Below are positions 53,826 through 63,553 of a DNA stretch of 64,000 nucleotides, in pieces. The notes beneath the pieces are model-generated. The model was not told the DNA's origin. It worked only from the letters and a program-made list of their open reading frames with translations, and did no database searches. The position numbers were made by a program, and so were the translations under genes. Position 1 is the first letter of the stretch. Each line of letters opens with the position of its first letter. Source of the stretch: Calidifontimicrobium sp035325925 (GTDB taxonomy: Bacteria > Pseudomonadota > Gammaproteobacteria > Burkholderiales > Burkholderiaceae_C); the NCBI RefSeq assembly GCF_035325925.1, contig NZ_DAOKZA010000019.1:7377-71376 (forward strand), written 5' to 3'.

Positions 53826-54833
53826 ATGAGTGCGACCCGGGAGCGTCTGCTCTGGATGTACGAGACGATGATCGCGATCCGCGAGTACGAGGAGACGATG
53901 GCCCGCGTCTACCTCGAGGGCAAGCTGCCGCCGGCGATCCAGAAGGGCCTGGCCTTCGACATCGGCAGCGGACCGGTGCCCGGCGAGATGCACCTCGCCG
54001 CCGGGCAGGAGCCGGTCGCGGTGGGCGTGTGCGCGCACCTGCGCGACGAGGACACCGTCGTCGGCACGCACCGCCCGCACCACTTCGCGATCGCCAAGGG
54101 CGTGCCGCTGAACGCGATGACCGCCGAGATGTTCGGCAAGGACACCGGGCTGGGCCACGGCAAGGGCGGGCACATGCACCTGTTCGACCCGGCGCACAAG
54201 TTCAGCTGCAGCGGCATCATCGGCGCGAGCCTGCCGCCGGCGTGCGGCGCCGCGCTGGCGGCGAAGAAGCGCGGCAAGGACTGGGTCGCGGTGGCGTTCT
54301 TCGGCGAAGGCGCGTCCAACCAGGGCGCGTTCCACGAGGCGCTGAACCTGGCGGCGCTGTGGCGCCTGCCGGTGCTGTTCGTCTGCGAGGACAACAAGTA
54401 CGGCATCTCGGTCGAGAAGTCCGAGTCGACCTCGGTGCGCTGGGTGTCCGACCGCGCCGCCGGCTACGGCATGCCGGGCGTGCTGGTCGACCGCAACGAC
54501 GCGCTCGCCGTCTACGAGGCCGCGGGCGCGGCGATCGCGCGCGCGCGCCGCGGCGAGGGCCCGACGTTGCTCGAGGTGCACACCGACCGCTACATGGGCC
54601 ACTTCCAGGGCGACGCCGAGGTCTACCGCCCGAAGGGCGAGGTCGACGAACTGCGCCGCCACGACCCGATTCCCGCGCTCGGCGAGCACCTGCGCCGCCA
54701 GGGCCTGCTCGACGACGCGGCCGACCAGGCGCTGCGCGCACGCGTGAGCGCGCGCATCGCCGAGGCCTACGCGTTCGCGCGCTCGAGCCCGTATCCGCGG
54801 CCCGAGGACGCGCTGCGCCACGTCTTCCACTGA
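53826..54833 (+). CDS. 2-oxoacid/acetoin dehydrogenase E1 alpha subunit
   Basis: 335 residues. TPP-binding motif FFGEGASNQGAFHEALN, GLGHGKGGHMHLFDP and the phosphorylation-loop region HTDRYMGHFQGDAEVY. Closest in kind to AcoA of acetoin dehydrogenase or PdhA. AGGAGA lies 6 nt before ATG. It forms the first gene of a tight unit with the beta subunit, a free lipoyl domain and a lipoate ligase-like gene. An AcoX-like gene nearby favours acetoin or a related 2-oxo compound as substrate. Confidence 0.9.
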   Translation: MSATRERLLWMYETMIAIREYEETMARVYLEGKLPPAIQKGLAFDIGSGPVPGEMHLAAGQEPVAVGVCAHLRDEDTVVGTHRPHHFAIAKGVPLNAMTAEMFGKDTGLGHGKGGHMHLFDPAHKFSCSGIIGASLPPACGAALAAKKRGKDWVAVAFFGEGASNQGAFHEALNLAALWRLPVLFVCEDNKYGISVEKSESTSVRWVSDRAAGYGMPGVLVDRNDALAVYEAAGAAIARARRGEGPTLLEVHTDRYMGHFQGDAEVYRPKGEVDELRRHDPIPALGEHLRRQGLLDDAADQALRARVSARIAEAYAFARSSPYPRPEDALRHVFH

Positions 54834-54865
54834 CTGCGGCCACCGACAGCCACGAGGAGCACGAG

Positions 54866-55906
54866 ATGAGCGAGACACGCAAGCTGACGATGGCCGCCGC
54901 GATCGCCGAGGCCATCGGCCAGGAAATGGAACGCGACCCCGAGGTCTTCGCGATGGGCGAGGACATCGGCAAGTACGGTGGCATCTTCGGTGCCACCGGC
55001 GGGCTGCTGGCCAGGTTCGGCCGCGACCGCATCATGGACACGCCGATCTCCGAGACCGGCTTCATCGGCGCGGCGATCGGCGCCGCCGCCGAGGGCATGC
55101 GCCCGATCGCCGAACTGATGTTCGTCGACTTCTTCGGCGTGTGCATGGACATGATCTACAACCACCTGGCGAAGAACACCTACATGTCCGGCGGCAACGT
55201 CAGGCTGCCGGTGGTGCTGATGACGGCCACCGGCGGCGGCTACAACGACGCCGCGCAGCACTCGCAGTGCCTGTGGGGCACCTTCGCGCACGTGCCGGGG
55301 CTGAAGGTCGTCGTGCCGTCGAACGCCTACGACGCCAAGGGGCTGATGACGCAGGCCATCCGCGACGACAACCCGGTGCTGTTCATGTACCACAAGGGCA
55401 TCATGGGTCTGCCGTGGATGGCGTACTTCGAAGGCAGCACCACCGAGGTCCCCGAGGCCAGCTACGCGCTGCCGTTCGGCCAGGCGAAGGTGGTGCGCGA
55501 AGGCGCCGACCTGAGCATCGTCGCGCTCAGCCAGATGGTGCACAAGGCGCAGATCGCCGCCGAGCGGCTGGCCGCCCAGGGCGTCAGCGCCGAGGTGATC
55601 GACCTGCGCACGCTGGTGCCGCTGGACCGCGCCGCGGTGCTCGCGTCGGTGCGCAAGACCGGCCGGCTGCTGGTCGTCGACGAGGACTACCTGAGCTTCG
55701 GGCTGACCGGCGAGATCGCCGCGCTGGTCGCCGAGCACCTCGACAGCGTCGCGCTGAAGGCGCCGGTGAAGCGCCTGGCGGTGCCCGACGTGCCGATCCC
55801 GTACAGCCGCCCGCTCGAGCAGTTCGTGATCCCGCAGGTCGACGCGATCGTCGCCGCGGCGACGCAGCTGATGGCGGCGCGCCGTCCGCAGGGGGTCGCG
55901 GCATGA
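54866..55906 (+). CDS. 2-oxoacid/acetoin dehydrogenase E1 beta subunit
   Basis: 346 residues. Transketolase pyrimidine domain with MGEDIGKYGGIFGAT and DTPISETGFIGAAIGAA, then the C-terminal domain (VIDLRTLVPLDRAAVLASVRKTGRLLVVDED). GAGGAG lies 7 nt before ATG. Pairs with the alpha subunit as a heterotetramer. Overlaps the next gene by ATGA. Confidence 0.92.
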   Translation: MSETRKLTMAAAIAEAIGQEMERDPEVFAMGEDIGKYGGIFGATGGLLARFGRDRIMDTPISETGFIGAAIGAAAEGMRPIAELMFVDFFGVCMDMIYNHLAKNTYMSGGNVRLPVVLMTATGGGYNDAAQHSQCLWGTFAHVPGLKVVVPSNAYDAKGLMTQAIRDDNPVLFMYHKGIMGLPWMAYFEGSTTEVPEASYALPFGQAKVVREGADLSIVALSQMVHKAQIAAERLAAQGVSAEVIDLRTLVPLDRAAVLASVRKTGRLLVVDEDYLSFGLTGEIAALVAEHLDSVALKAPVKRLAVPDVPIPYSRPLEQFVIPQVDAIVAAATQLMAARRPQGVAA

Positions 55907-56154
55907 CCGACGTCTTGCTCGACGCCGCGGCGTGGAAGGACGTCGAAGCCGGCACCGAGGCGCTGCTCGACCAGTGGCTGGTGCGCGAAGGCGACGCGGT
56001 GCGCGCCGGCCAGCCGCTGGCACGCGTGGTGCTGGTCAAGGCCACGCTCGACGTGGTGGCGCCGGTCGACGGGCGCGTCGCGGCGATCCTCGTCGAGGCC
56101 TCGCAGACCTTCGGCGCCGGGCGGGCGCTGGCGCGCATCGAGCCTTCCGGGTGA
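55903..56154 (+). CDS. stand-alone lipoyl-domain protein
   Basis: 83 residues, a single biotin/lipoyl fold: a GDAVRAGQPLARV strand, the hairpin VVLVKATLDVVAPVDG with Lys46 at the lipoyl position, then ILVEAS and GRALARIE. The usual ETDK is LVK. There is no peripheral subunit-binding or acyltransferase domain, so this is not a complete E2. Coupled to E1 beta by ATGA and to the ligase gene by GTGA. It probably carries the acyl group made by E1. Confidence 0.85.
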   Translation: MTDVLLDAAAWKDVEAGTEALLDQWLVREGDAVRAGQPLARVVLVKATLDVVAPVDGRVAAILVEASQTFGAGRALARIEPSG

Positions 56155-56900
56155 GCGGCGGCGACGCCGCACAGGCGGCGTCGGACGCCGCCGCGGAGCA
56201 GCGCTGGAACGACGCGGCGCTCGCGCAGCCGGTGGCCGCGCCGGCATGGCGGCTGTGGACCTACGCGCAGCCGGCGGTGGTGCTCGGGCGCTCGCAGCGC
56301 GCCTGGGCCGCCGACGCCACGGCGGCGTCCCCGCTCGAGGTCGTCGTGCGCGCGGCCGGTGGCGGCGCGGTGCTGGTCGGGCCGTGGATGATCGGGCTGT
56401 CGGCGCTGCTGCCGGCGGCGCACCCGCTGGCCGGCAGCGCGCCGGTGGCGAGCTACCGCTGGCTCGGCGAGGTCATCGCCGATGCGCTGCACGAGGTCGG
56501 CGTCGGCGACGCGAAGGCGCTGTCGCCCGAAGCGGTACGCGAGCGGCAGCCCCCGGGCGCGCCGCCCGACTGGGCCTGCTTCGGCGGCCTGTCGCCGTGG
56601 GAGGTGGTCGCCGGCGGCGGGCGCAAGCTCGCCGGGTTGGCGCAGGTGCGACGGCGCGCGGGCGTGCTGCTGGTCGCCGGCGTGCTGCTCGACGCACCGC
56701 CGTGGCCGCTGCTGTGCCGGGCGCTGCGTCGCGACGACGCCGACGCCGAGCGGTTGCGCTGCACCACCGTCGGCGCCGCGGCGCTGGCCGGCGCGAGCGC
56801 CGACGCGCTGCGCGACCGACTGCGTGATGCGCTGGCGCCGCGGCTGGCGCGCACGCTCGGCGGCGACGGGGTCAGCGGACCGCCGGCCCCGGCGGACTGA
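56151..56900 (+). CDS. lipoate-protein ligase A / octanoyltransferase-like protein
   Basis: 249 residues from GTG 56151, overlapping the lipoyl gene stop. Family motifs: VVRAAGGGAVLVG (R-x2-GGG at 67-72), WACFGGLSPWEVV (Cys143) and GGGRKLAGLAQ (Lys159). Members attach lipoate or octanoate to lipoyl domains; the direct coupling to such a domain suggests a dedicated modifier. The His usually found after the GGG motif is not seen, so activity is not certain. The end overlaps the convergent AcoX-like gene by 29 bases. Confidence 0.83.
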   Translation: MSGGDAAQAASDAAAEQRWNDAALAQPVAAPAWRLWTYAQPAVVLGRSQRAWAADATAASPLEVVVRAAGGGAVLVGPWMIGLSALLPAAHPLAGSAPVASYRWLGEVIADALHEVGVGDAKALSPEAVRERQPPGAPPDWACFGGLSPWEVVAGGGRKLAGLAQVRRRAGVLLVAGVLLDAPPWPLLCRALRRDDADAERLRCTTVGAAALAGASADALRDRLRDALAPRLARTLGGDGVSGPPAPAD

Positions 56901-57906
56901 ACAGCAGTCCCTCGCGCGCCGCGTGCGCGAGCGTCGCATCGACCGCGATCGTGCGCGGTCCGTCGAGCTCGAGCGCCACGCGCAGCGGGCAATGCGCATC
57001 GAGCTCGATCTCGCGCTCGCCGTCGATCGCCAGCGTGCCGGCGATGGCCGCCAGCGCGTGCGGCGCGCCGGGCAGCAGCCGACGCACCGCCGCGACGGCC
57101 ACCGGCTGCACGACGCCGGGCAGCAGCGGAGCGAGCAGCGGACGACCGCCGCCGCCCAGGCGCAGGTGCAGCCCCCAGGGGTCGTCGCGCGACACCGGGT
57201 GACTCAGCCCGGCGAGCGACGCCAGCCCGATCGTGCCCGGCTCGGCGAACGCGACCCACAGGTCCGTCAGGTCGTCGCCGTCGCTCACCGCGCGCGCGCC
57301 GGTGCCGGTCTGGCGCGTCAGCGCGACGTCGACGAGCGCGATCTCGTCGACGCCGGCGCCGCTCACGCGCAGGCGCTTGTGGCGGCGCGTGCCGATCTCG
57401 GCGCGCACGCGCCCGGTGGCCACCAGCGCGGTGGCCAGCCCGACCAGCGTCGCCTCGCGCCACTCGGGGAAGGCGTTGTTCGTGCCGGTCGACAGCGTCG
57501 CCAGCGGCACCTCGCCGCAGCGCGCGGCCACCGCGCGGTGCGTGCCGTCGCCGCCGAGCACCGCGATCGCGCGCACGCCGCGGGCGACCATCGCCGCCGC
57601 GGCGGCGGCGCTGTCTTCGGCGCGGTCGCGCAGCCGCAGGTCGAGCAGCCGCACCGCGGGCATCGGCTGGCCGCGCTGCGCGCGCGCCAGCGCCGCGGCG
57701 TCGCGCACGCGTGCGCCGATGCCGGCCGAATCCGGCAGCATCCAGGCCTCGTCGACGCCGAGCGAGCCCAGGGCGCCGAGCAGGCGCAGCACCACGTTGG
57801 CCTTCTCGGCGCTCGGGAACACCGAAGCCCAGCCGAGCACGCGCCGCAGGTCGCGGCCCGATGCCGGGTTGGCAATGACACCGACGCACAGGCGGGTTTC
57901 GGCCAT
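56872..57906 (-). CDS. AcoX-like ATP-NAD kinase family protein
   Basis: 344 residues. NAD/diacylglycerol kinase fold with GVIANPASGRDLRR at the N terminus and GGDGT at 118-122, followed by STGTNNAFPE. AcoX proteins accompany acetoin dehydrogenase genes in Ralstonia and relatives; their activity is unproven. Placed convergent to the E1-lipoyl-ligase unit rather than in it. Confidence 0.85.
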   Translation of the reverse strand: MAETRLCVGVIANPASGRDLRRVLGWASVFPSAEKANVVLRLLGALGSLGVDEAWMLPDSAGIGARVRDAAALARAQRGQPMPAVRLLDLRLRDRAEDSAAAAAAMVARGVRAIAVLGGDGTHRAVAARCGEVPLATLSTGTNNAFPEWREATLVGLATALVATGRVRAEIGTRRHKRLRVSGAGVDEIALVDVALTRQTGTGARAVSDGDDLTDLWVAFAEPGTIGLASLAGLSHPVSRDDPWGLHLRLGGGGRPLLAPLLPGVVQPVAVAAVRRLLPGAPHALAAIAGTLAIDGEREIELDAHCPLRVALELDGPRTIAVDATLAHAAREGLLFSPPGPAVR

Positions 57907-57972
57907 GGGTGCACCGATCGTAGCCCCGACGGCGGTGTGCGCCGTCCGCCGAGGGCCACGGCGCGCGGGAGA

Positions 57973-58302
57973 CTACACCGTGCGACCGCCGCGCGCCGCG
58001 GCGTCCACCGGCGCTGCGGGTGCGGCGTCGGCACCGCCGGCGAGCAGCTCGTCGGCGCCGTACAGGCCGGCCAGTTCGAGCAGCGGCGCCGGCAGCGCGT
58101 CGATGCGCAGCGGCCGCCCGACCTGCTGAGCCAGGCGCCGGCACTCGAGCAGCACCGCGATCGCCGAGGTGTCGAACTGGCGCAGCGCCGACGCGTCGAC
58201 GCGCAGCCCGGCCTTGCCGCCGTCGGCGATCGCCGCGGCGAGCGACTTCAGCGTCGCGGTCGCCTCGCGGTGCGTCAGCGTGGCCGGCAGGCTCAGGTCC
58301 AT
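57973..58302 (-). CDS. mlaB: STAS domain protein MlaB
   Basis: 109 residues from ATG 58302. STAS fold: TLTHREATATLKSL, VDASALRQFDTSAIAVLLECRRLA. In the Mla system it binds and supports the MlaF ATPase. Last gene of the mlaFEDACB series, 5 nt after mlaC. The C terminus is Ala-rich. Confidence 0.88.
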   Translation of the reverse strand: MDLSLPATLTHREATATLKSLAAAIADGGKAGLRVDASALRQFDTSAIAVLLECRRLAQQVGRPLRIDALPAPLLELAGLYGADELLAGGADAAPAAPVDAAARGGRTV

Positions 58303-58307
58303 CGGGC

Positions 58308-58913
58308 TCAGCTCTTCGCCGCCGCGGCCTTGTTGCGCTCGGCCAGGCGAGCGATCAGCCCGTCGATGCCGACCTGCGCAATCTCCTGGTTGAAGCTGGT
58401 GCGGTACTGCTGCACCAGCCACACGCCGAGCACGTTGACGTCGTAGATGCGCCAGGTGTCGCCCGCCTTCTCGAGCCGGTAGTCGAGCTGGATCGGGTCG
58501 CCGCGGCCGCGCACCTCGGTCTGCACGACCACGTCGGTGTCGGTCGGCGCGGCGCGGAACGGCTTCAGCGCCACCGACTGGTCCTTCACCTCGGCGAGCG
58601 CGCCGGCGTAGGTGCGCACCAGCAGCGACTTGAACTCGGCCTGCAGCCGCTCGCGCTGCTCGGGCGTCGCGCTGCGCCAGTGCCGCCCGACCGCCGACGC
58701 GGTCATCTTCTGGAAGTTCACGTGCGGCATGACCTTGGTGTCGACCAGCGCGTTGATGCGGCCGATGTCGCCGGACTGGATCGCCGCGTCGGCCTTGACG
58801 CTGGCGATCACGTCCTCCGAGAGCTGGCGGATCAGCGCGTCGGCGCCGGCGGCGTGCGCCGCGCCGAGCAGCATCGCCCAGGCCAGCGCGATCGAGCTCA
58901 GGAACTTGGTCAT
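58308..58913 (-). CDS. mlaC: periplasmic phospholipid-binding protein MlaC
   Basis: 201 residues. Signal peptide (MTKFLSSIALAWAMLLGAAHA), then the Ttg2D/MlaC fold with INALVDTKVMPHVNFQKMTASAVGRHW and LDYRLEKAGDTWRIYDVNVLGVWLV. It carries phospholipids between MlaA in the outer membrane and MlaFEDB in the inner membrane. Confidence 0.95.
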   Translation of the reverse strand: MTKFLSSIALAWAMLLGAAHAAGADALIRQLSEDVIASVKADAAIQSGDIGRINALVDTKVMPHVNFQKMTASAVGRHWRSATPEQRERLQAEFKSLLVRTYAGALAEVKDQSVALKPFRAAPTDTDVVVQTEVRGRGDPIQLDYRLEKAGDTWRIYDVNVLGVWLVQQYRTSFNQEIAQVGIDGLIARLAERNKAAAAKS

Positions 58914-58969
58914 CGGGTCGTCCTTCCCATCGTTGGCAGTGCCGTTGGACCGGGCGCGCGCCGGCGCGT

Positions 58970-59776
58970 TCACTTCGACGCCGGCGGCGGGGCGGGTGCG
59001 GCTGCGTCGTCCTCGTAATCTTCGTAATCGAATTCTTCGCCGTCGGCCGGCACGCGGCCGTCGAGCACCAGGCTGCGCCGGCGCTGCAGGTACGCGTCGC
59101 GCATGAACTGGTAGCGGTCGAGCGCGATGTCGTCCATCACGCGCCCGGCGTCGAGCAGCGTGCTGCGCCGGTGCACCACGTCGAGCACGGTCAGCCCGGC
59201 GCGGTCGGCGGTGTGCTCGAACGCCAGCGCGGCCGACGCGCGCAGGTCCAGCGGCAGCGCCGCGGTCTCGCGCACCGACGACGGCCCGAGGAACGGCAGC
59301 ACCAGGTACGGGCCCGCCGGCACGCCCCAGCGCCCCAGCGTCTGGCCGAAGTCCTCGCTGCGCCGGTCCAGCCGCGCCTCGGTGGCGATGTCGAGCACGC
59401 CGCCGAGGCCGAACACGGTGTTGGTCGCCACGCGCATGCCCATGTGCAGCGCGTCGCCGGGCTTGCCCTGCAGCAGGTGGTTGACGCTCGACCAGGCGTC
59501 GGCGACGTTGCCGAAGAAGTTGCCGACCCAGGTGCGCAGCAGCTGCGGCACGGCGTCGCGGTACACGGTGGCCACCGGCTTGACCACCGCGCGGTCGACC
59601 GCGTCGTTGAACGCGTACACGCTGCGGTTGAAGCGCTCCCAAGGGTCCTGCGGCGACGGCGGGAGCGGCCGGCCGTCGGCGCCGGCGGGCACGCTGGCGC
59701 AGCCGCCGAGCGCCAGCGCCAGCGCGACGGCCGCCGTCGCCGCGCTTCGCCGACCGGCCGACGGGCGCGTGTTCAC
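58970..59776 (-). CDS. mlaA: outer-membrane lipoprotein MlaA (VacJ)
   Basis: 268 residues from GTG 59776, overlapping the mlaD stop as GTGA. Lipobox ALGGC, then DPWERFNRSVYAFNDAVDR and FGQTLGRWGVPAGPYLVLPFLGPSS, the classic MlaA motifs. Removes misplaced phospholipids from the outer leaflet. The C-terminal tail is acidic (EEFDYEDYEDD), then Pro-rich. Confidence 0.96.
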   Translation of the reverse strand: MNTRPSAGRRSAATAAVALALALGGCASVPAGADGRPLPPSPQDPWERFNRSVYAFNDAVDRAVVKPVATVYRDAVPQLLRTWVGNFFGNVADAWSSVNHLLQGKPGDALHMGMRVATNTVFGLGGVLDIATEARLDRRSEDFGQTLGRWGVPAGPYLVLPFLGPSSVRETAALPLDLRASAALAFEHTADRAGLTVLDVVHRRSTLLDAGRVMDDIALDRYQFMRDAYLQRRRSLVLDGRVPADGEEFDYEDYEDDAAAPAPPPASK

Positions 59777-60258
59777 GGCTTGCCGCCGCCGTCGGCGCCG
59801 GACTCGGCGGCGCGGTTGAACAGCACCTGGCCGATCAGGTTCTCGAGCACCACCGCCCCCTGCGTCTGCACGATGCGCTCGCCGGCGCGCAGGTCCTGGT
59901 CGTCGCCGCCGGGCTCGATGCCGATGTACTGGTCGCCGAGCAGCCCGGACGTCAGGATCTTCGCCGACGAGTCGCGCGGGAACTTGTAGCGGCTGTCGAT
60001 GGCCATCGTCACGACACCCTCGTAGGTCTGCGGGTCGAGCGCGATGCCGGTGATGCGCCCGACGGTGACGCCGGCGCTGCGCACCGGCGCACGCGGCTTG
60101 AGCCCGCCGATGTTGTCGAAGCGCGCCTGCACGCTGTAGCTGTCGTCGCGGCCGACGAACTGCACCAGGTTCGCCGCCTGCAGCGACAGGAACGCCAGCC
60201 CCACCAGCCCCAGCAGCACGAAGCCGCCGACCATCGTCTCGATACCCTTCCTGCCCAT
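59773..60258 (-). CDS. mlaD: MCE-domain protein MlaD
   Basis: 161 residues from ATG 60258, chosen because GGAAGG lies 8 nt upstream; ATG 60264 is too close to it. One membrane helix (about 8-30) and one MCE domain (VQARFDNIGGLKPRAPVRSAGVTVGRI). Forms the hexameric ring of the inner-membrane lipid transporter. Confidence 0.95.
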   Translation of the reverse strand: MGRKGIETMVGGFVLLGLVGLAFLSLQAANLVQFVGRDDSYSVQARFDNIGGLKPRAPVRSAGVTVGRITGIALDPQTYEGVVTMAIDSRYKFPRDSSAKILTSGLLGDQYIGIEPGGDDQDLRAGERIVQTQGAVVLENLIGQVLFNRAAESGADGGGKP

Positions 60259-60280
60259 CGTCATCGCCTTCCGTTGCGTC

Positions 60281-61072
60281 TCACGGCGTCGAGAACATCA
60301 TCGCCGTGAGGATGAAGTCCATGCCCAGCACCGCCAGCGACGAGACCACCACCGTGCGCGTCGTCGCGTAGGCCACGCCTTCGGGCGTGGCTTCGGTCTC
60401 GTGGCCCTGGTACAGCGCCACCGCGGTGCAGATGATGCCGAACACGAAGCTCTTCACGACGCCGTTGCCGACGTCGCGCCAGACGTCGACGCTGTTCTGC
60501 ATGATCGACCAGAAGTTGCCGCCGTCGACGCCGATCAGCCCGACCGCGACCAGCCATGCGCCGAGGATGCCGATCGCCGAGAACAGGATCGCCAGCACCG
60601 GCATCGAGATCACGCCGGCCAGGAAACGCGGCGCCAGCACGCGCTCGCGCGGGTCGATGGCCATCATCTCCATCGCGGCGAGCTGCTCGCCGGCCTTCAT
60701 CAGGCCGATCTCCGCGGTCAGCGACGTGCCGGCGCGGCCGGCGAACAGCAGCGCGGTGACCACCGGGCCGAGCTCGCGCACCAGCGACAGGTTGACGATC
60801 AGCCCGAGCGACTCGGTCGCGCCGTAGGTGACCAGCGCGTAGTACATCTGCAGCGCCAGCACGAAGCCCACCGCGAGCCCGGACGCGAGGATGATCACCA
60901 GCGACAGATTGCCGATCGCGTGGACCTGCACGACGACCAGCCAGAAGCGGCGCAGCGACGCCGGCAGCGCGCGCAGCAGGTCGACGAAGAAGAACGCCGC
61001 GTGGCCGAAGGTGCGCAGCACGTGCAGCGTGCGCGCGCCCAGCGCCTGCAGCAGGTCGCCCAGCGTCGTCAA
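60281..61072 (-). CDS. mlaE: phospholipid ABC transporter permease MlaE
   Basis: 263 residues with five to six membrane segments. VRELGPVVTALLFAGRAGTSLTAEIG and the C-terminal EATPEGVAYATTRTVV are family signatures. No ATG exists at the start; TTG 61072 follows GGGAG at a spacing of 7 and gives the usual length, so it is the likely start. The ribosome site lies across the mlaF stop codon. Confidence 0.93.
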   Translation of the reverse strand: MTTLGDLLQALGARTLHVLRTFGHAAFFFVDLLRALPASLRRFWLVVVQVHAIGNLSLVIILASGLAVGFVLALQMYYALVTYGATESLGLIVNLSLVRELGPVVTALLFAGRAGTSLTAEIGLMKAGEQLAAMEMMAIDPRERVLAPRFLAGVISMPVLAILFSAIGILGAWLVAVGLIGVDGGNFWSIMQNSVDVWRDVGNGVVKSFVFGIICTAVALYQGHETEATPEGVAYATTRTVVVSSLAVLGMDFILTAMMFSTP

Positions 61073-61074
61073 GG

Positions 61075-61887
61075 TCAGGCTCCCAGGCCGAGGTCGGCGG
61101 CCAGCGGCGGCGCCGGGTAGTGGAATCTGACCGGGCCGTCGGGCTCGCCGCGCACGAACTGGCGCACCTCGGGGTCGGTCGAGTCCATCAGCTGCTTCGG
61201 CGTGCCCTGCGCGACGATGCGCCCGCCGGGCGCGGCCATCAGGACCACGTGGTCGCTGATCGCCAAGCACTCGGACACGTCGTGCGAGACGACCAGCGAG
61301 GTCGCGCCGGTGGTGTCGTTGAGCTTGCGGATCAGGTTGGCCGCCACGCCCATCGAGATCAGGTCGAGGCCGGCGAACGGCTCGTCGTACATGATCAGCT
61401 CGGGGTCGAGCGCGATCGCGCGCGCCAGCGCGATGCGCCGCGCCATGCCGCCCGAGACCTCGGAGATGCGCAGGCCGGCGGCGCCGCGCAGCCCCACCGC
61501 GTTGAGCTTCATCAGCACGATGTCGCGCACCAGCGCGTCGGGCAGGTCGGTGTGCTCGCGCAGCGGGAACGCGACGTTGTCGAACACCGTCAGGTCGGTG
61601 AACAGCGCGCCGAACTGGAACAGCATGCCCAGCCGGCGGCGCAGCGCGCGCAGCTGCCCGCGGTCGCGCGCGTCGACGACCTCGCCGTCGAACACCACGC
61701 GACCGCGGTTGACGCCGTGGATGCCGCCGATCAGACGCAGCAGCGTGGTCTTGCCGCAGCCCGAGCCGCCGAGGATCGCGGTGACCTTGCCGCGCGGGAA
61801 GCGCAGCGTGACGTCGTTCAGGATCAGACGGCTGGCGTCGTAGCCGAACGACACATGGTCGATCTCGATGAGGGTGTCGGATTTCAA
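61075..61887 (-). CDS. mlaF: phospholipid ABC transporter ATP-binding protein MlaF
   Basis: 270 residues from TTG 61887, the usual length; a GTG at 61977 would add 30 Arg/Thr-rich residues. Walker A GGSGCGKTT, signature VSGGMARRIALARA, Walker B LIMYDEPFAGLD. Powers retrograde phospholipid transport with MlaE, MlaD and MlaB. Neither start has a good ribosome site, so the exact N terminus is uncertain. It lies downstream of gltD, as usual in betaproteobacteria. Confidence 0.92.
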   Translation of the reverse strand: MKSDTLIEIDHVSFGYDASRLILNDVTLRFPRGKVTAILGGSGCGKTTLLRLIGGIHGVNRGRVVFDGEVVDARDRGQLRALRRRLGMLFQFGALFTDLTVFDNVAFPLREHTDLPDALVRDIVLMKLNAVGLRGAAGLRISEVSGGMARRIALARAIALDPELIMYDEPFAGLDLISMGVAANLIRKLNDTTGATSLVVSHDVSECLAISDHVVLMAAPGGRIVAQGTPKQLMDSTDPEVRQFVRGEPDGPVRFHYPAPPLAADLGLGA

Positions 61888-62053
61888 GCGCTGGGTGGGC
61901 GCCGGGCGCCGCCGCGTTGTTCTTGTGCATGCCAAGGTCCGCCGTGCGCGGACCGTGGACGCAAGGGATTCTCGCACGCGCCCCGAATCCCCGCGGGTTT
62001 CCCCGGGGGATCGGCGGCGCGGCGACGGCGGTGCCGTGCGGCTGCGGCGGCGC

Positions 62054-63532
<1,479 letters not shown>

Positions 63533-63553
63533 CGTCGTTCTCCTGTCGCGGCG

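Noticed and set aside
32659..57972. Recent genomic island or prophage
   Set aside because: No integrase, transposase, att repeats or tRNA at the borders, and codon use looks the same as the flanks.
61888..61930. Frameshift in mlaF suggested by an ATG at 61930 in another frame
   Set aside because: That frame loses all ABC motifs; the mlaF frame is intact from TTG 61887 with the normal length.
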